Position numbers and translations under genes: made by a program. From Anisakis pegreffii (Eukaryota; Nematoda; Chromadorea; Rhabditida; Anisakidae), in assembly GCA_035041965.1 (NCBI GenBank), contig JAPYMA010002489.1, positions 1-64,000 on the forward strand: DNA of 64,000 nucleotides, written 5' to 3'. Within the stretch, counting starts at the first letter, position 1. Every line of letters starts with the position of its first letter. The notes below the pieces were generated by a model. The model had not been told where the DNA came from and did no database searches. It worked only from the letters and a program-made list of their open reading frames with translations. Positions 24,801 to 41,151 of the stretch are shown piece by piece.

Positions 24801-27800
24801 ACAATTCATTCAGATATTCTACTCAGTTGACCAGCAAGGTTCTTATCAAAGAGGATTTCATCCATCACATCGTTAAAAAGCTCTAGAATAAACTTACAAG
24901 CATACCAACCAAAACTCATCATTTTCTCCACATGAGGCCATCAGTTGCTCGATGTTTTCATGAAGTAAAGTTGCTCTCTGCACTAGAACACTTGTCTTTC
25001 CACTATAACGCTTGATTCTTCGAATTTTCAGGTTTCTGAAGGTAAACCATGATAACAGGCGAACGACAATCATGAATATAAGAAAAAATGATCAATCTTT
25101 GGCTCGCATATATGTATATTTTGCTTGATATTGTAAATATCTTCACTGTATTTTAATTGTCTGCAATGATGATGAACATATGAAATGTATGATATATCAT
25201 CGAAAGCTGAAATAATCATCGCTCAATATGAAATGACATTGGTATTTTCGGAATAAAACTCTTTTATATGTTCGGATTTACGGCTGAACAGTGATGAATG
25301 TTCAGATTTTACATTGTTCCGTCGTGCACGATGCTATTCTCTTTTATTTCAAAACCGCTTTGAAAGCGAAGGATTTTTGACTGATACTGAGTTCAGGAGA
25401 TCGGTTTGCTCAGTATCATTTGTTACTGCAACTGTGAGAAAGTTGAATCTATTGTCTAGTGGGGATTGCATATATTTTTGAAGTGTGCGGACGAGAGCAT
25501 ACCTTCAAGACATGAAATCGTGTCAACCTATTATTTGGTGATTGATTGACAGTAAGTTATCGTCGATTGAATGACATGTGAACGGATGCGTAAATGTTTC
25601 GTTAAGTAAAAACATCAAGATGACATAATCCGGTGTATTTTACAAGAACACAATGACTTCGATGGTTAACCGTTGTGATGTGGGATTAAGGATTAGGCAT
25701 ATTTTTGCGTTGTTGAGTGCGCATCACTCACTAACAAATCGCATTCGATAATCCGTTGAAATAATGCAGACGCAGTGCTTTTCGCTCATCGACGATCTCT
25801 TTCATAAAATTTATTCAACTGAAAATTTTCACTAATTGTTAGTAGGAATCTCTATACATTATCATTTTTTCCGCCTCTTCTATCTTATTTTCATGCTTTT
25901 GAGGGATGATGATTTGGAACGATGATTATTAAATTTGAAAAACTGTGAACCCGTTTAAAATTGTTCAGTGAGGCCGAAAGTAGCATCTTTGCAATCGCTT
26001 GGGGACTGCAATTTGAGGATAAATCGAGCATGTTTAAACGCATATCAACTGTTCAGTTCTCTTTCAATGTATTCATGCAATGAATTAAAATTTGATAACG
26101 TGATTGATGACCTCGAATAATTTTTTTACCGATTAATATTCGAATAAAACAACGATCAATCTAGCAAGTGATTGACTGATATTGTTTCGTGGCATTCAAG
26201 AGGTATTCCCAGAGATGGATGATGGCAGTTCAACTTATGAATGTGCTCATTTCAATTTGTCACAAATTGTCATTCGATCACTTCATACTCATCAAATTTG
26301 CTCACCTACGCGCACCCAAAGCACCAAAAAACCACCAACATTCAATTTGCTGACAACATAACTCATTTATTGACGACGTGTGATTATGGCTGAGGGTATC
26401 GAATGCGCATGTCATGCAGATGTTCCACTACTCACCATCATTTGCTGCTCATAATACCTCAAACTTTCTCATTCCGTTTACTTACAATTAGCGTAGCACA
26501 ACTCTCCTCATTATCGCATACTAAGAAACATCAGAGCTGACAGTAATAACCGATGCTGAGATAGTTTCATTAAGAAATATGCCTGAAATATATTGCGATG
26601 TTATCTTCGATTCCATTTGGTTTAATTCTAAAATAGATACCAAAATTATCGTTCAGAATATTTGATCGTCTTTCAGACTATTCGCTTTGATTTCATCAAT
26701 AGCGAAACGACAACTCAAATTACACATTCTCACTAATATGCTGCAACATCTCAATTTGAACATCGCCTAATAAATGATTGGTGAACGAGAGGAACAAATT
26801 CGCAATGAATTCGACCTTGATACTGAGCGCAAATCCTCTTATATAACTGTGGGTTTGCTGCCATTTATGGCCCCGTAATGAGTGGTTTTGCAAATCGTAA
26901 AAGATTATTACTTCCTAGTGAATGCATGATGCAATCTGTCAACTTGACAGTGCCATCATTTGCACACTTAAACCTCTGTGACGATTTGTCACTTGTCTGA
27001 ATGTGGATTTCGATATTGTGACTGAATACAGGCTGAATATACAACCAGTATTGTTAGCAGATACTGAATTGTGGTCTTCGTGGTCTTCTAGTTTAAGTGT
27101 TGCAACAAACAACCTCCTCAAAAGATTGCTTTCTTCAGTTGAACCGCAGAGATGGCGCATATCATAGTTTTGAGTGAAATGCTCGAAGTACAACTGCCGG
27201 GTCGTTCATCGTTGTCTGTCGCCGATCACCTATGAATACCCTCCTTTGCAATCGACAGACACATTATGAGATCGAATTTTTTTGATGATTATAATGAAAT
27301 TGCATTGAAAAAAAAAAACAATTTCAACTTAAATTGCCGATGCCATTATGCCATTAAGGTGAAATGAACAAATGAATAAGCAGCACCACCAGCACAGCGG
27401 AGAAGAGCAGAGCTGCAATCTGACATGAGTAAAAATAACTAGAACATAAATTATTTCAAATAATAAATTTTGATGGCTTTCCTTTGAACATTTATTGTTA
27501 GCTTTTTTGCCCATACACACAAACTGCATAAATTTTCTTTAGAATTTGACTGCTGATGAGCGAGTAGAATGACGATTGGTGAAATTTCAAACGTAGCCAC
27601 CACCACTTATGATGTCAAATACTGATGAGGTAGGCAGTAAATTTAATTAGCAAATTAATGACGTACTTTGTTGTCAGATTGCTGAAAAAAAAAGAAGAAA
27701 ACCTCAACGAAACATCAAAATGCATGATTGTGTAAATGAACGAGATGAGTGAGCAATTTGTTTGCTCGCAATGAGCGGATGACAAATAAATTTCTGAGAG

Positions 27801-30800
27801 AATGTAATGAACTAAGAGAAGTTTTGTTCAACTGTGTGAAGTGATTGATCCTCGTGATGAAATAATCTCTTAACATCTGACTGATTCTATTCGTGAAGGC
27901 GACGATACCATTTGGAACTCAATAAGAATCGATCGTTTAGAAAATTCGGATGAATTGGGAAATTATACGCGGCGAAAAATTGCTTGCCTATTAATGGAGA
28001 AACATTTAATTTAATGTAATTGCTCATTTTTACAAAAGAGCTGATTTTCCATTAGTAAATGCACAGAAGCAATATTCCGCTGTCCTTGAAAAAAATTGTT
28101 GGTTCGCAGATTCGTACACATTTAGAGATTTGAAGATTGATTTGCATGATGGTTGCTCACCACGATTTGTGACTAATTATTCGGAAGACCACCTCATCAT
28201 TTTTTGATAATGAACTATTTTCGTTAATCGAAATTCGAGCAAAAGTTCCACATTTTCCAAAAATTCAGTTAAATGGAATTGCCCCGGAATGGAGTTCGCA
28301 TGTGGAAATGCCGAAAATTTTTGCCAACGGAATGTGAATTTTGCTTTGAATACAACCTGAACAGATTTCTTGCAAAATTATTCTGTGCTCAAAACTCAAA
28401 AGTTTTTATTTTGTTGTTGCTGTTGCTGTTGAAATGTACGACGAGTGACTTTTAACGCAGAAGGAATGCAAATGAAATTTGATTATGATTCAAAATGAAT
28501 GAATGCACGGACAATATGATATGTTGAGTGAGTGCTGAGCGATGAAGGATGATGATTGAGATTTTCGTTTTGAATTCAGCTGACAGAATATGAAAATGAC
28601 AGAATCATCATATTCTTCATCATAATCATCCATATCAACATCACTGCTATATGTTCATTCACCTCCTTCGTTCACATATCACGAAAACAACAGCGACATT
28701 GCGCCATCAATAATCCCGTCAATAATAGTGACGAGTTACTACTATTTGAGTGAGTAGCAAATGAGTGGAATCGTGTGCCGTGAATGCAACCTGATATAAG
28801 GCCAGTGAGATTATAGCGGATGGATCATATCCGAGTTTGAGCGTGCTGCTGCTCCTCTGGCCAGTTTTACGACAACCTAACGAACTGTCCATCAACTTCA
28901 CCGGCTGACATTGATCAACGGCAACAACAACAACACGAGTAATAGAAGTAGGAGGAAATTTTAGGGTGATGGACAGATTTATATTGGTGGGTTGGTTGTA
29001 TGGGAACGAGGTGGTCGAGTAGTAGCAGTAGCACAAGAAGACAAAATGTCTATTAAGTGGTTGTGTTCTCTGAGGTTGGGTGACAGCAGCAGGCAGATAT
29101 TTCGAATGAAATGAATATCTGAGTTAGTGGTGACTGAATACAAACGACTAGCTAACAATCGTAACAGAGATGATCGCATATTTAACGATACTGATTGATA
29201 TTTCATGTTCCAACACGTCAATTTCCTCAAGTCTCATTTTTCAACCGCTCACTTATTCAGTCAGCTTCTGATTGTCAGCTTCTCAATTCATCAATTTCTC
29301 CGATGAGAGTGAAAAGTTGAGAGTGGCTTGCATATTTAAACTTGTTGAATTTTGTATCGTCGCTCATCAATCAAGGCGATTGCAGGTGTTATGTCGTCGT
29401 CAGCGAATGTCTTCTGAAGTGAATTTAAAAGTTGAAATGTCTGACTTGATGAAACATTCTTCGTAGTGGAAAAACAACTATGAAAAGTGATCTCTATTGT
29501 AGTCGAAAATGTAATGCTGGCCAAAAATACGTCTTCATCATTCTGAGATCCGCATTTTGCAATTTGAAAAGAATTTTGAAAGATCGACGTGAAAAGTGTT
29601 ATTTCATAGTTGACGAGTGCACTCAGTCCATGCTAATTCATTAGCTTTCGCTTACAGTATCGTTGAGATAGCTGTCATTTTCCGCTGTAGACAGTCACGA
29701 AAAGACCTTAAAAACGTTTTTGTGTGAGAAGGTGTTCATGCTCTGGAAACTAAGAATTTAGAAATTCAAAATATGATAATATCACTCACGATTTTTGCTA
29801 ACAATAAGAGACAATATGAACTATTCAAATGAATTATATTCTGGTAGATCTTCGAGGATGGCCTCAATGCCATGCAAATACAATAGGTTCATAAGAACAG
29901 GGCGGAGTTCGCAGGAACTACGATGGAGGCGGTCTGAATTGCCGTACAGGTGTTGCTCAGAGCAAACAAGTGCATGAAACAGGGTCGAGATTCTTTCATC
30001 AACTATTCAGCCATATCCGTCCTCCTTGCTCCGAGCACATACGGTGAAATCAAGCTTGTGCCCGAGTTATTTGCTCTAATAAGATAAAAGTTTCATTCTA
30101 TTTTATATTGATAAATATTTATTGAAAACGTTTTCACTCTCCAATGAGCGTATTACATAGATCGTCCGCAAAAACTTTTGTAGAGTTGTGTTTCAAAAAC
30201 TTCAAAGCTAGAATTGCTTCCTGAATAGTTCCTTTGCTGAGTGTGTTTCGTTCAGTGAAACGTTCCAATTTGCTGACTTGCATGGCAATAGCGTATGGCA
30301 AAAGTTTTCGAGCGAGCGAGCGAGCGATCTCGTCCCGCAGACGAGATTATTGAATATATTGGAAAAATTTCGATCAAGTTGATGTGCGTGTTGATTTTAG
30401 TTGACAGGAGCAAAATTTTTGCGTTATTGCAGACTTTGAGGCAAATTCGATTGGAGTTTTGTGGTGCGATCAGCGGTAATTTTTGTTGGCAAATTTAGAT
30501 TGATGACTAGAATTTTGGATTGATGATGGATGGATGGTAGGTAGCGTTGACGACGATTGGCATAAATAGTAAAGACATTGCACATCAGAATCAGTTTATG
30601 TCATTCTTGTTGTGAATCAAATGCGTGTGTGTGTGTGCGTGCTTTTTTTCGTCATTCGGTTGTTGAATATTCAGCATCATCAATCAAATAAAATAGCAAC
30701 AACCCAAACTGATTATTCACTGATTCACAAATCAACAATAAATACTGACAACCTCTTCAACACCTCTCGTTTCTGGCAGCATTCCGTTGACAGTCAATCG

Positions 30801-33800
30801 GTTTGTTCAGTGGTGGCTAATCTTACACTTCGCCATTCATTCTCATCTGCGCTTCAGCCTCATTTGTCAAATATTTTGATCCAACCACGTTTCATTCGTT
30901 TCTCTGCAGACACATTTAATTAAGCAATAAGCAAATCTTGAGATGGATTCTATCAAGCCATTCAAATCAAGTTCTTCCTGAATTCTTAATTTTAATGCTA
31001 TATCTGGCCTCTTATCATTGGTATATTTTGATATGATTTGATATCAGTCATTTCGATAATCTATTTTTCGGCTGTGAGATTGAGTACGGTTAAGATTGAT
31101 CAACTGAAGATCAGTGCTTTGATGGTCACACAGCAACGCGTGACACAGATTAGTTGAAACTATGAAAACTAAATTGTTGCAATTTCGCAAATTATGACTC
31201 ATTAGAAATTTGTTGATAAGAAAAAGTGATAAATGATTTGGTTCGGCCACATCGAACGCGAATGTTTTGGAAATAGCGAAGTGTTGAATCATACATTCGA
31301 AATGAGTTGCTCTATGGGGGTGTTCATGCGTCATGATTCATGCTCGAAATCAAGTTCCGCCGTTCCATGGAAGATTTAAAATCATTTATCAGAGCATCTG
31401 AAATACTTGCACACGATTCTGGTCATAACATTAGCGGTTCTCATCTTTTGTTACTTGTCCAACTCTTGCACTCCTTGAACTCCTTCCGCAACTCACACTT
31501 CGAAGAAATGAATACATGAAATTAATCAGTGTTGAAAAGTGCATGAAAATAAATGCAGTAGTCATGAGCTAATGAATGTATTTCATACGATTCACTTTTA
31601 GACTTTCTTAGGCTCAGTTTTCCCTTCTACAGGCGTTTCATTAGTGGGAAAAATTACTGGACGTCAATCATGTTTTAAGTAAAAACATAAAACTTATTTG
31701 ATTGACTCAATTCACTTTCGCTGAACGAAAGGAAGTAACTTGATTGGGAATGTCAAATTCAGTCAGTTCTATGTCGAATTTCTTTGGCTGTTTCAAGCAG
31801 CATTTTCCAGACTTCTCAATTTACTCGAATGTTTACGCAAACATTATTTGTCAAACACAAATGTCATTCACTCAAAATTTTTACTGCTTCCTATGAGATC
31901 ACCAATCAAACTTATCACTATTGTGACAACAATAATGATGTGAATATGATCAGATAAAGAAGAAATATCATATATTGGCTCTGATATGCCAAGCTACACT
32001 TACTTTCGTTTTGCTTTATCGAATGCAATTGTGACAGCAGCCTGCCTTAACATTGGTGGCAGCATTCAGTTTTCAAATAATATGTCTTTATTTATCTTTA
32101 TCCTTGCTAATCACACGATGATGTTGCCCATAATGATGTAAATGAGCGACATTTAGGATGGATGTTGTCTTGGTGCAAAACCCTTCACACTCTCTGAATC
32201 CTAAGATCACTCATTTCTTTTACTGCAATCCAATTTATCATCAAAAATCGTCAGTCAAATGCGTCTCGTTGTGTCATACGCATCAAATGTGCAGGAAAAC
32301 CCAATTTTTAGATGTTCAGATCATCAAAATAACAACTTTTCATTAGCTTGTTTTACGCTGTTCTCTTAATATTTCTTTTCCGGTTTGTTTGTTGCAAACT
32401 GCACATTCTTCGCCTGTTTTTCAAGTGATTCACAAAGTTTATTCAATTATTGTTACGCTGAAAAAAGGGAACATAAGGAGGCGATTCGCCGAATTTACTC
32501 TTTACAAGATCTCACAGTGTCATAGAGTGATAATTGTTTTTAACTGATGCATGATAATTTAATTGATAAGTCGCACTTGCAAATGTAGTAATGTAGTGTA
32601 CAAGTGGCTACTCAAAAGCAGATTTGCAGATTTTTATTCCATTCTAAGTCAGCTGATTAGATGAAATGCGATTTTATGTTAAGCAGTCGAATCGAAGCTG
32701 TTCTGCTTTCGCTTAGATTTGTTTTGTTCACACTGATTTGTTTGTTCAACTGTTTCGATCAGTTTCATTCTGATCTGCTTTTCGATCAATTCGCAATTGT
32801 GGTGATTGCGAATAGACGATTTTGCATGGCATTCCATGATCCAGCAAAATTCCTTTCGTGACAGTACCAATGTTCGAATCGTCATCCTGTCTGATGCTTG
32901 ATTATGAAAGTGATTAATGCATGAGAATTTATTTGTATCGTTCGACCTGTGAGATCTGTGAAAATAAGAAATCACATTATTGATATGTTACTTTAGATTG
33001 CGGTCTAGCGATCGGTTGAGTGTTTGACAATTTTGACAATCACAACGATTAGAGTGACGTTAATTAGGTGGTGGTTATGACCTGTGAGCATTCAAGTGTG
33101 CACAGCATAAGTGTACCCCCTGAGCCGCATTTAATCCCTGATCGCTAAGAGCCATCTTTCTCGATTCGATCTCACCTGTCTCGTCTCGTTTGATAATCAA
33201 TGAATGAATCATATTATTCGCATTCAATGCATTGCTGCCCAATTCCCCAATTAAATCAAACTCTATATTCGTCTATTCGATTTGACAATGCAAATAATTA
33301 CAACGATTGCTTGTGGAATATGGCATTTACCGTATAACTAAACGTGACTGTTCATTAACCCAATCTTCGCTATCAATCTCGCAAAGTGACTGTGTATGAA
33401 GCGATCAAGCTGAGATATCTTCAATTTCTTGCACAAATACTTCAAACAGAAGACGTCAAGTCCCTTGAAGTTACGTATCAACATTCTCTCTGTTCGAGTT
33501 GATACACTCAAATAATATCTGCAATATTACTTCTGACCAGTAGCCTCATAAGAGGTATAAATGGAACACAATGCTTAGTCATTTTGTTGTAGTACTGTAA
33601 TGCATGAGGGTATTTTCAGTGAATAGACGATAAGAGAGTTAGGTGATGGTGTGAAAAGGGGGTTTTGTTGAAGGAGTGAGTAAACAGTAATTGGGATAAT
33701 GGCCAAACATATTGATGCATTTGGTTTCATTGTCAAGAATAGCGGTCTACTCTGATGTTACATAAGGTTTGTTAACCTGAAGGGTTATTTATGAATGTGA

Positions 33801-36203
33801 AAACATGTGTGCATACAATCTGAACACCTGCATTTTTCACTTTGGGTTAATTGAGAGTATAACTAGCTGTATAACTAGCTCGTCCACAATGTACAACATC
33901 ATGGAGAGCTGAGGTTACCTTGATTTGTCACATTGTCGCTGATAACGAATTGAAAATGGCACTGCGGATTGCGGATATTCATTAGCATATTGATGCATTT
34001 GTTTAGGACTAGAATTTCATGGAATTTTTGAATGAAATTTAAGAAACCGGATTCTAGAAATGCTAACTGTGTGAGCACTACCGTAAGTATTGAATGTGTG
34101 TTATTATAACTGGAAGAGTTGATGTGATAATAAGCACCATAACATAATTATGTACAATTTGGTGGTGATATTGATAGGTATGTGATTGAAATCCCGGGAT
34201 TTTTGGAATGTTGAGTGAGAGAGAGACGTCAGAAACTGGGCAATGCAATAATGTGATAGAAAAGGAACGAACGGGTTAGAGTTATGGTTGTTGCTTGGGT
34301 GCGCATTTGATTGGCATAGAGTATGGACATGAGGCGACAACTTCACGACAAGTTGGATGATTCACGTTGAAGTTGATGCACTCCTCTCACTTATTATGTT
34401 CATAGTTCACTGAATAAATGTCCAAATGAATCTGTCAATCATCACAATACACGTTTATACGCAGCCAGCAACACACTCATATACACCTTCGCATCATCAA
34501 GATGAATGTCGTCGTCGTCTATTCACATAATTTACTAACTTAATATAATCAAACCTATCCTAAAAACATACATACACACATGCATTACATCATTTATTAC
34601 AAATATCACCTTATCGCCGCAGCACTCATTCGCAAAAAATCCATGAAGATCATGGAAACTGCTGCATTTCATTTGTTATAAGCCTAGAAGCTCTGAGCTC
34701 ATTTCCTGTGATATTCGTAAGTGGTTGAAAGTGGTTTGCAGTGCAATCGCCTACTTAGAAGAATCTTGAAACGTATTGGATTCGTGAGTGATCTGCCGAA
34801 CGAAATTCGTGTCATATGAGTGATAAATGATGATGTTGTCTTGTTTGTAATTGAATCAATTTTAGACGACTCTCTCTGAAACCAAAATCATAAATCAGAA
34901 TTGATGAATTGATCCAAGCGACAAATTTATTGTTGCTTGCCTTGTTAACTGCAGGTGATCGATCGTTAATCTAACCGCAGAAGCATCGTTACGCTGCAAA
35001 GGATAGAGAAATTGAAACAAAATTTTCTTCAAAGTTGCTTCCTCACAGATTTGTATGATTGGTTTGGGGTGAAACTGTTTAATATTCAATTATTCATAAT
35101 AGGTATGTGTGTGTATGTGCGTGTGTACATTTTACATTTTCGAATATTCAACTGAACTTCCAGTTGATTACACATTCAACGTCAACATTAATTTATGTAC
35201 ATAATCAAAAATTTAACATCATCCTTTTCAGATGTCAAATCACTCCAGCAGCAGCAGATCACATCATTTGTCGTGAGCATCTTGCATATTTTTCTGTGCA
35301 GAGCGTCTTCGATTCCTCTAATCGCATCTTAACCATTCCAAAGCGACACTACAAATTGGTCTCATTTGTCGAATTTGTTCACTGTTCACTCGTCTGATTT
35401 ACACAAATTCCATGAAACTGTTTGATGGTTCAGCGTTGAGTTCGGGCAGCAGCAGCGCCTCTAAAGTTGTATTCGTAAAAAATTTCTGTTCGTTTCTTGA
35501 CCAAGTTTTTGACATTTCCTGGCTTGACATGCCTGCTTTTAATCACTAAACTTTCATCGAACTATCTCTGCATTCGATTGAACTCAATTCGACCAGTTGA
35601 CTGCTCCAAACCATAATGCGATTTCTCAAGCGATTTTCGTTGAAATTCCCAATGTTCAGTGGTTTGAACTTCGAGATTCGATGACTGCATGTGCGGCCAA
35701 TGCACCCAAATATATGGATAGGCTTGTATGTTTTTGAAATTTAATCTTTCTGCAAAAATTTTGCTCTGGCATAATGCATTTGACATTCGCATCTGCTGTT
35801 TGGTGAATCACTGACAATGAGCGTGCGGGATGATAGGCTTGAAAAATATTGAAGGATAACGATTCGTTCGTATGATCGGTAATATGTTTATGATTGTTGG
35901 AAATGTGTGCGCATCGCTAATATATCAAAGTGATATGGATGGATGCTAACGGTAAATTGACGACACAAAACAACGCTGATACGGCGGAAGATGTTTTACG
36001 TATTTATGAAGAGGCATCAGTAGCCGACAGCCACATGGTTGTCACAAAAGATATTCAACGTTGAAGGATATATGTGTATGTTGTTGTCAGTGTGTTCCAT
36101 CTAGTAGATGAGCACTGAAAGAAGCATTTGACGTTTGATAAATTACTGATAGTCATTGCCGTGACAGTTCTGCGTTGAATTTTATGTGGCGAGTGTGTAG
36201 TGA

Positions 36204-36223
36204 CTGCTGCTGCTGCTGCTGCT
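36204..36223. repeat. CTG microsatellite
   Basis: Six and two-thirds perfect CTG copies in noncoding DNA. Related imperfect runs occur at 38914-38934 (with one CGG interruption) and 55533-55548. Confidence 0.9.
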
Positions 36224-39200
36224 ATCTTATGTGAAATTATGATGAGTCAAAAAGATGCGTCCGCTTCACGCTTATTAGCATAATTTATTGGGATAATGAA
36301 AAGAACCATCCATCCATTTCATACGGTGGATCGAAATTGTTCTTGGCTTGTTGTTATTGTTGTTGTTATTCATCAGTAATCATCTCGCATAACTCATCGT
36401 CTTCACTATTGCATTCTTGTTCTCTGATGTTAATCCTACTCTGAAATGAGAAAGAAATACTGACACTCGAAAACATTTTGTTAAGGTGTTGTCGGCAATG
36501 TTGAATCTGCTCATCACTAACAGCAACTTCTCTGAAAAGAAGTCCTCTTTTTGATTTTGATCAAGAAAAATCAAAGAATACTATCTATAAATTTATATTT
36601 TCAATCATGGATTCTAAATGATAAGCGCATTTTTGCGCAGCACTTAAGAATTTGATGCAGTATCGGTTCTTGACCTGATGGCCGCAAGAAACATTCCCGA
36701 TCGTAAGGTGAAGGCAAAAATTCAGTGAATTAGTAGACGTCGATCACAAATGGTATGGGAGAAACACGACTTGACGACTTGATTTGGGTTGATGTTGTAT
36801 GTTGGTAAGAAGCACTTTCGTTGGATACAGACATGATTTGTTTGGACGTTTGTGTCAAATCAGTGAATCCGGATAATTTTGAGATGGTGAAATGATGAGC
36901 AAGTAAGTAAGCAGTGAATTGTGCAATAAGTATTATAGGTAGCGGCTGCATAGCAAAATGCATTATGGACGATTTTGAAATATGATAGTGTTATTGTGAT
37001 GGGATTCACATTGACGAATTACTACTTTAGAGCGGTGTGACATAAAGTCATCTAACAGAAACAATCATCGCATTCGAACTGCCAGTGATATGCGGCCGAA
37101 TGAACGCGCAGACATCACTGAACATATGAAAATGTCAAATTTATTTATTACATATGAGTAGTCGTTTCATTTTTGACTGATATATGAGGGTACTAATATT
37201 CAAATTTTATTCATAGTTTTTGTTCAGCATGCTCGTTGCTATCACTGTTAGCAGCCTAAGCAGTAGTTGGCTGCTTATGGGATCAGCTGAAGGAGAAGAG
37301 AAGAATGAATAGAACTTCAAATTTGTTGGCATCCTAAGTGGAGTATATTATTTGTGGTTGATTTCCAACGTTTACTTCGGCGAATACTGATTATTTGGTT
37401 GTTTCCACTTTCTTTTTGCGCTGAAGTCGGCTGCAAGTCGACTTGAACCTTTCCAGATATTACGTGCGATTTCTAAAATGGTCGTGAATCGGTCAACGAC
37501 GATTCAGACTGTTCGTTAATTCATCCGTCATTTTTGCGATTGTGATACAAATCGCTGAATGTCATATTCTCAAGTCTTTGCTCCCGAACGATCAAATGAA
37601 CTCCTGAATAAGCAACCTATAAGCCATGGATGGGACGTTTCTAATTCTATTGAAATCTGATTCTATGCTTGAATCCGCAGCTGGACTTAAATATGGGAAT
37701 GTTATTGAGTCAAAACTCGAGTTTGATTTGAGTGGGTCCGATTTGTGAAGCTTGCACGGTATAAATCCATGCAAGCTTACAAATTGCCCAACGACTGGGA
37801 TTGTGAATTTGACAATAGGTGAAAATTCGGTTGAGATAATAATTTTCACATGCAGCAAATAATTTCACGTCACATCACTGTTACTTTCCTTTAAGTTCTT
37901 ACATTGAATACTGAAATGTATAATCCTAACGTTTGAATCTTTGAGGAGTGATTTCAATGGTATTATTTTATATCTCCGTTTATGGGTGAAGGAATATATG
38001 GGTTGAAGAGCGGTATCTTTATCCTCACATGGTGGTGCAGTCATAAAATTTTGATGACCGGACACATTGTTTGAGTGCTCTGCGCGAAAGTGGATCGACT
38101 TTGTGGGTGACTAATCCGAAAGTATTGTCATCGTAATCAAATGACCATTAAACCAATTTGTTGATGTTCATCGCACTATCAAAATGTTATTAGTGGAGTG
38201 CATTCCTTGGCGTGCTGGAACCAGATGTTTTGAATCAATTTGTCTAGATTTTCAAGAAATTAGATTGATCACCACAACCACCGATTCGTTTCTCATCGTA
38301 TCTAAAGGCCTCCAGTCAACTGATAATCAATATTATTGCGTTCGATTAATCACTAGTGACCACTTTCGAAAACTGAAACATTCCACGAGAGCGTAACTGA
38401 ACAATGACGTTCTAGAAAGGTGTTATTTTTAGGCGAACCTCATTTTTGCCTTCAAACTCGAAACAATTTCCACATCAGTGACATAATCCTATCGTTCGCT
38501 CAAATGCTAGCAGAGTATTGTCATCATGAAATATACAGTAGTTGTTTATGTTGTGTTGTTTTGCGAGTAGTGATTCAATGAATATTTGAAACGTCACTAG
38601 CGATTTGAAATGTCATCCGTATTGCATTTAATCGCCATCATCAAAAAATTATGATCAAATGTACCGCCAAAGCAAATCGATAGATTATCGTTAAGTGAAA
38701 TGATTAATGCTAGGCAGAGTTGGGTATCGATCACGAACATTCACATAAAATCAAATGATTGACGATGAATAATATAATTTGATATGATTTCACTGACTGA
38801 CGATATTTAAGTGCGCGCTATAGAAGGAGTGAATGAATGCACACGACCATGTCAGTATCACCACCAAAACTTGAAGTTCCACATTTAATTCTTCAAACTG
38901 CCAGTAAGCACAAGCTGCTGCTGCTGCGGCTGCTATAAAGAGTAGTGCCTCTGTCATGCTGTTGCCAATGGCCGCCGCACAAGAACTCTTCAAACTTCTG
39001 AAAGCATCCAACTACTCGTCAGTGTTTTGTCAGGCAGCAGCTATCTAATGGCATCGTATTGTCGTTATTTATTTATCTATTCATATATTTTGTTGGTTTT
39101 ATTTGTTTGTTCGCCGCTTCTTCACATTTTCTTCTTCTCCTTTTCCTTCGGCTAAGAAGCATCAACTAAACATCGCTTTAAATTATTCGCAACTTTTATC

Positions 39201-41128
39201 TTCTCCACTTATTTCACTACTTTTATTTCGTTTCCAATATTATCGCCATCATCATTTAGCAGCGCACATACACATTTATATAGAGAACTCACATTGGCAT
39301 TCATATTGGAATCGTATAAAATACACTTAAATATACCCACAACTCATGTCAAGCTCTCTTTGATTTGTGCCGACATTTAAAATGGTTGATGAGACTGACT
39401 TGTTGCACTCACAAAAGCAGTCATCGAACTATCTCCAAGTTTTTTTTTTTGCGTAAAACATTATTTGTTGTTGTTATTCGCGTTTGCAGAACATCAATAT
39501 GGATCGATGTTCGTTCAGTTTTTCAATGTTTAGAGTCTTGTCTCTGGATTTAAACAATGTGCTCGTCTTTTGTATGAACACAGGAAATTAGCCAGGTTTA
39601 TGTGATGCAATGAGTGCTGACTTGTTTGAAGTGATCTCGTCGACAACCAGTTTGAGTTCTGCTGCATTCTGCATTTTATGGGTGGTGTTCTCAATGCAGT
39701 AGTTCAGGTGAGACGTTTGCTGCTGTGTGAAGTATTCTTTGAAGCGTGGAGGAAATCTTAAGCAAATGCTCATGCTCATGCTCATCCGTTGCTGCTAGCA
39801 GGTTGTGACCCACTGAAGTCGATCAATTGAATTTTAGGTTCTTTGGTTTTAAACTTTTTAGGTGATTCATTTCGTTTGATTAACGCATTCGATTTGCATG
39901 AGTAATCATCAGATCTGTGATGCAGTGATTCAGTCTTTTATAATGAAATTCCGACCTCAATAGATTTGTCAAGCGCTATGAGATTAATTGAATGGTTGTC
40001 ATATATCTTTGTGATGGTGAGATTAATTGGATGGGCATTTGCATCGTATTAATCACAGTAATAACTGTAGTTGATCGCTTACTGATCGCACACTGAAGTC
40101 ATGAATTTTATAATTCTGAAACGAAAATTCTGAAAATGCAAGTTTAGATGCCAGTAAATGAAAAGCTAATCAACTGAGCAAATTTCTTCGAGTTGATGTG
40201 AGCGGTGAACAAGTTTAGTGGGTTGTAAGCGATTTGGATGGCGTGTTTTTGACATGTGCCCATTTTGATGGTACGTTCATCGGTGTGATGTTGACGATTC
40301 GGACGGTGACAACGACTGAAGGTGACAACTGATTGTGTGTGTGTATGTGATAGATGCGCTTCTCATTTCACTGTTTGCATTGCGAATCCATCACTGCCCA
40401 CTCTTGTTAGCAAATTGTGCAGAATCAACTTAGCAGCAGGCAGAGACTTTAAATGAATATTTTCAGTTGTGCGTTGAATAATTTTAGAATAGCTGCCGTA
40501 CAAAGCTGCTGATACTGCTAGTGTTGTTGGTGCTGCTGATTCAACTCGATCGATTCAATCACTTAGCTGCTGTCATTGTTAACACCTCTTCGGCATTTTG
40601 ACGTTCGATTGATTGGAACGTCAACATTGTTGTTTTTCTGAAAATTAATACCTTCCTTTCTCCTACTCACATCAAATGACACACCTCACTCATCAAACTG
40701 ATATCGCCACATCATCGCAGAGATTATTTTCAGTTGAAGCTTACGAAACTAAACAATTTTGATGGCTTCCTCAAAAATTCTGTCTCATCCTCAAAAAGTA
40801 ATGATTCTTTAGTTGTTTAATGGATGGAGATGCCAAACCTATGGTTGATATCCTAAAGCCAAATCCTTGAACAGGAGTGTCGCAAAATGGGAGGATTATG
40901 ACATAGATAATTACTTAAAGTGTTCTTGAAGATTCTATCACCATGTAAGACTCGAACGGATATCGCGCAATATTTCTCAAATTGAAGCGATCGTAGAGCA
41001 ATAGTCCAATTGTGCTGTTTATCGTATAATAGGAACAGTTCAATCAATGATACGATGATAAGAGGTGTCAAGCTGATTGACATTAAGTATGCTGTTTGTG
41101 TGATTGCATCATCTTACCTCACGTGATC

Positions 41129-41151
41129 ACAACAACAACAACAACAACAAC
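41129..41151. repeat. AAC microsatellite
   Basis: An uninterrupted run of about seven and a half AAC copies in the gene-poor stretch. Confidence 0.9.

Noticed and set aside
38790..39011. Minus-strand 73-codon frame with an eight-alanine run and hydrophobic segments
   Set aside because: The alanine run is the translation of a GCT/GCA microsatellite; no other sign of coding.
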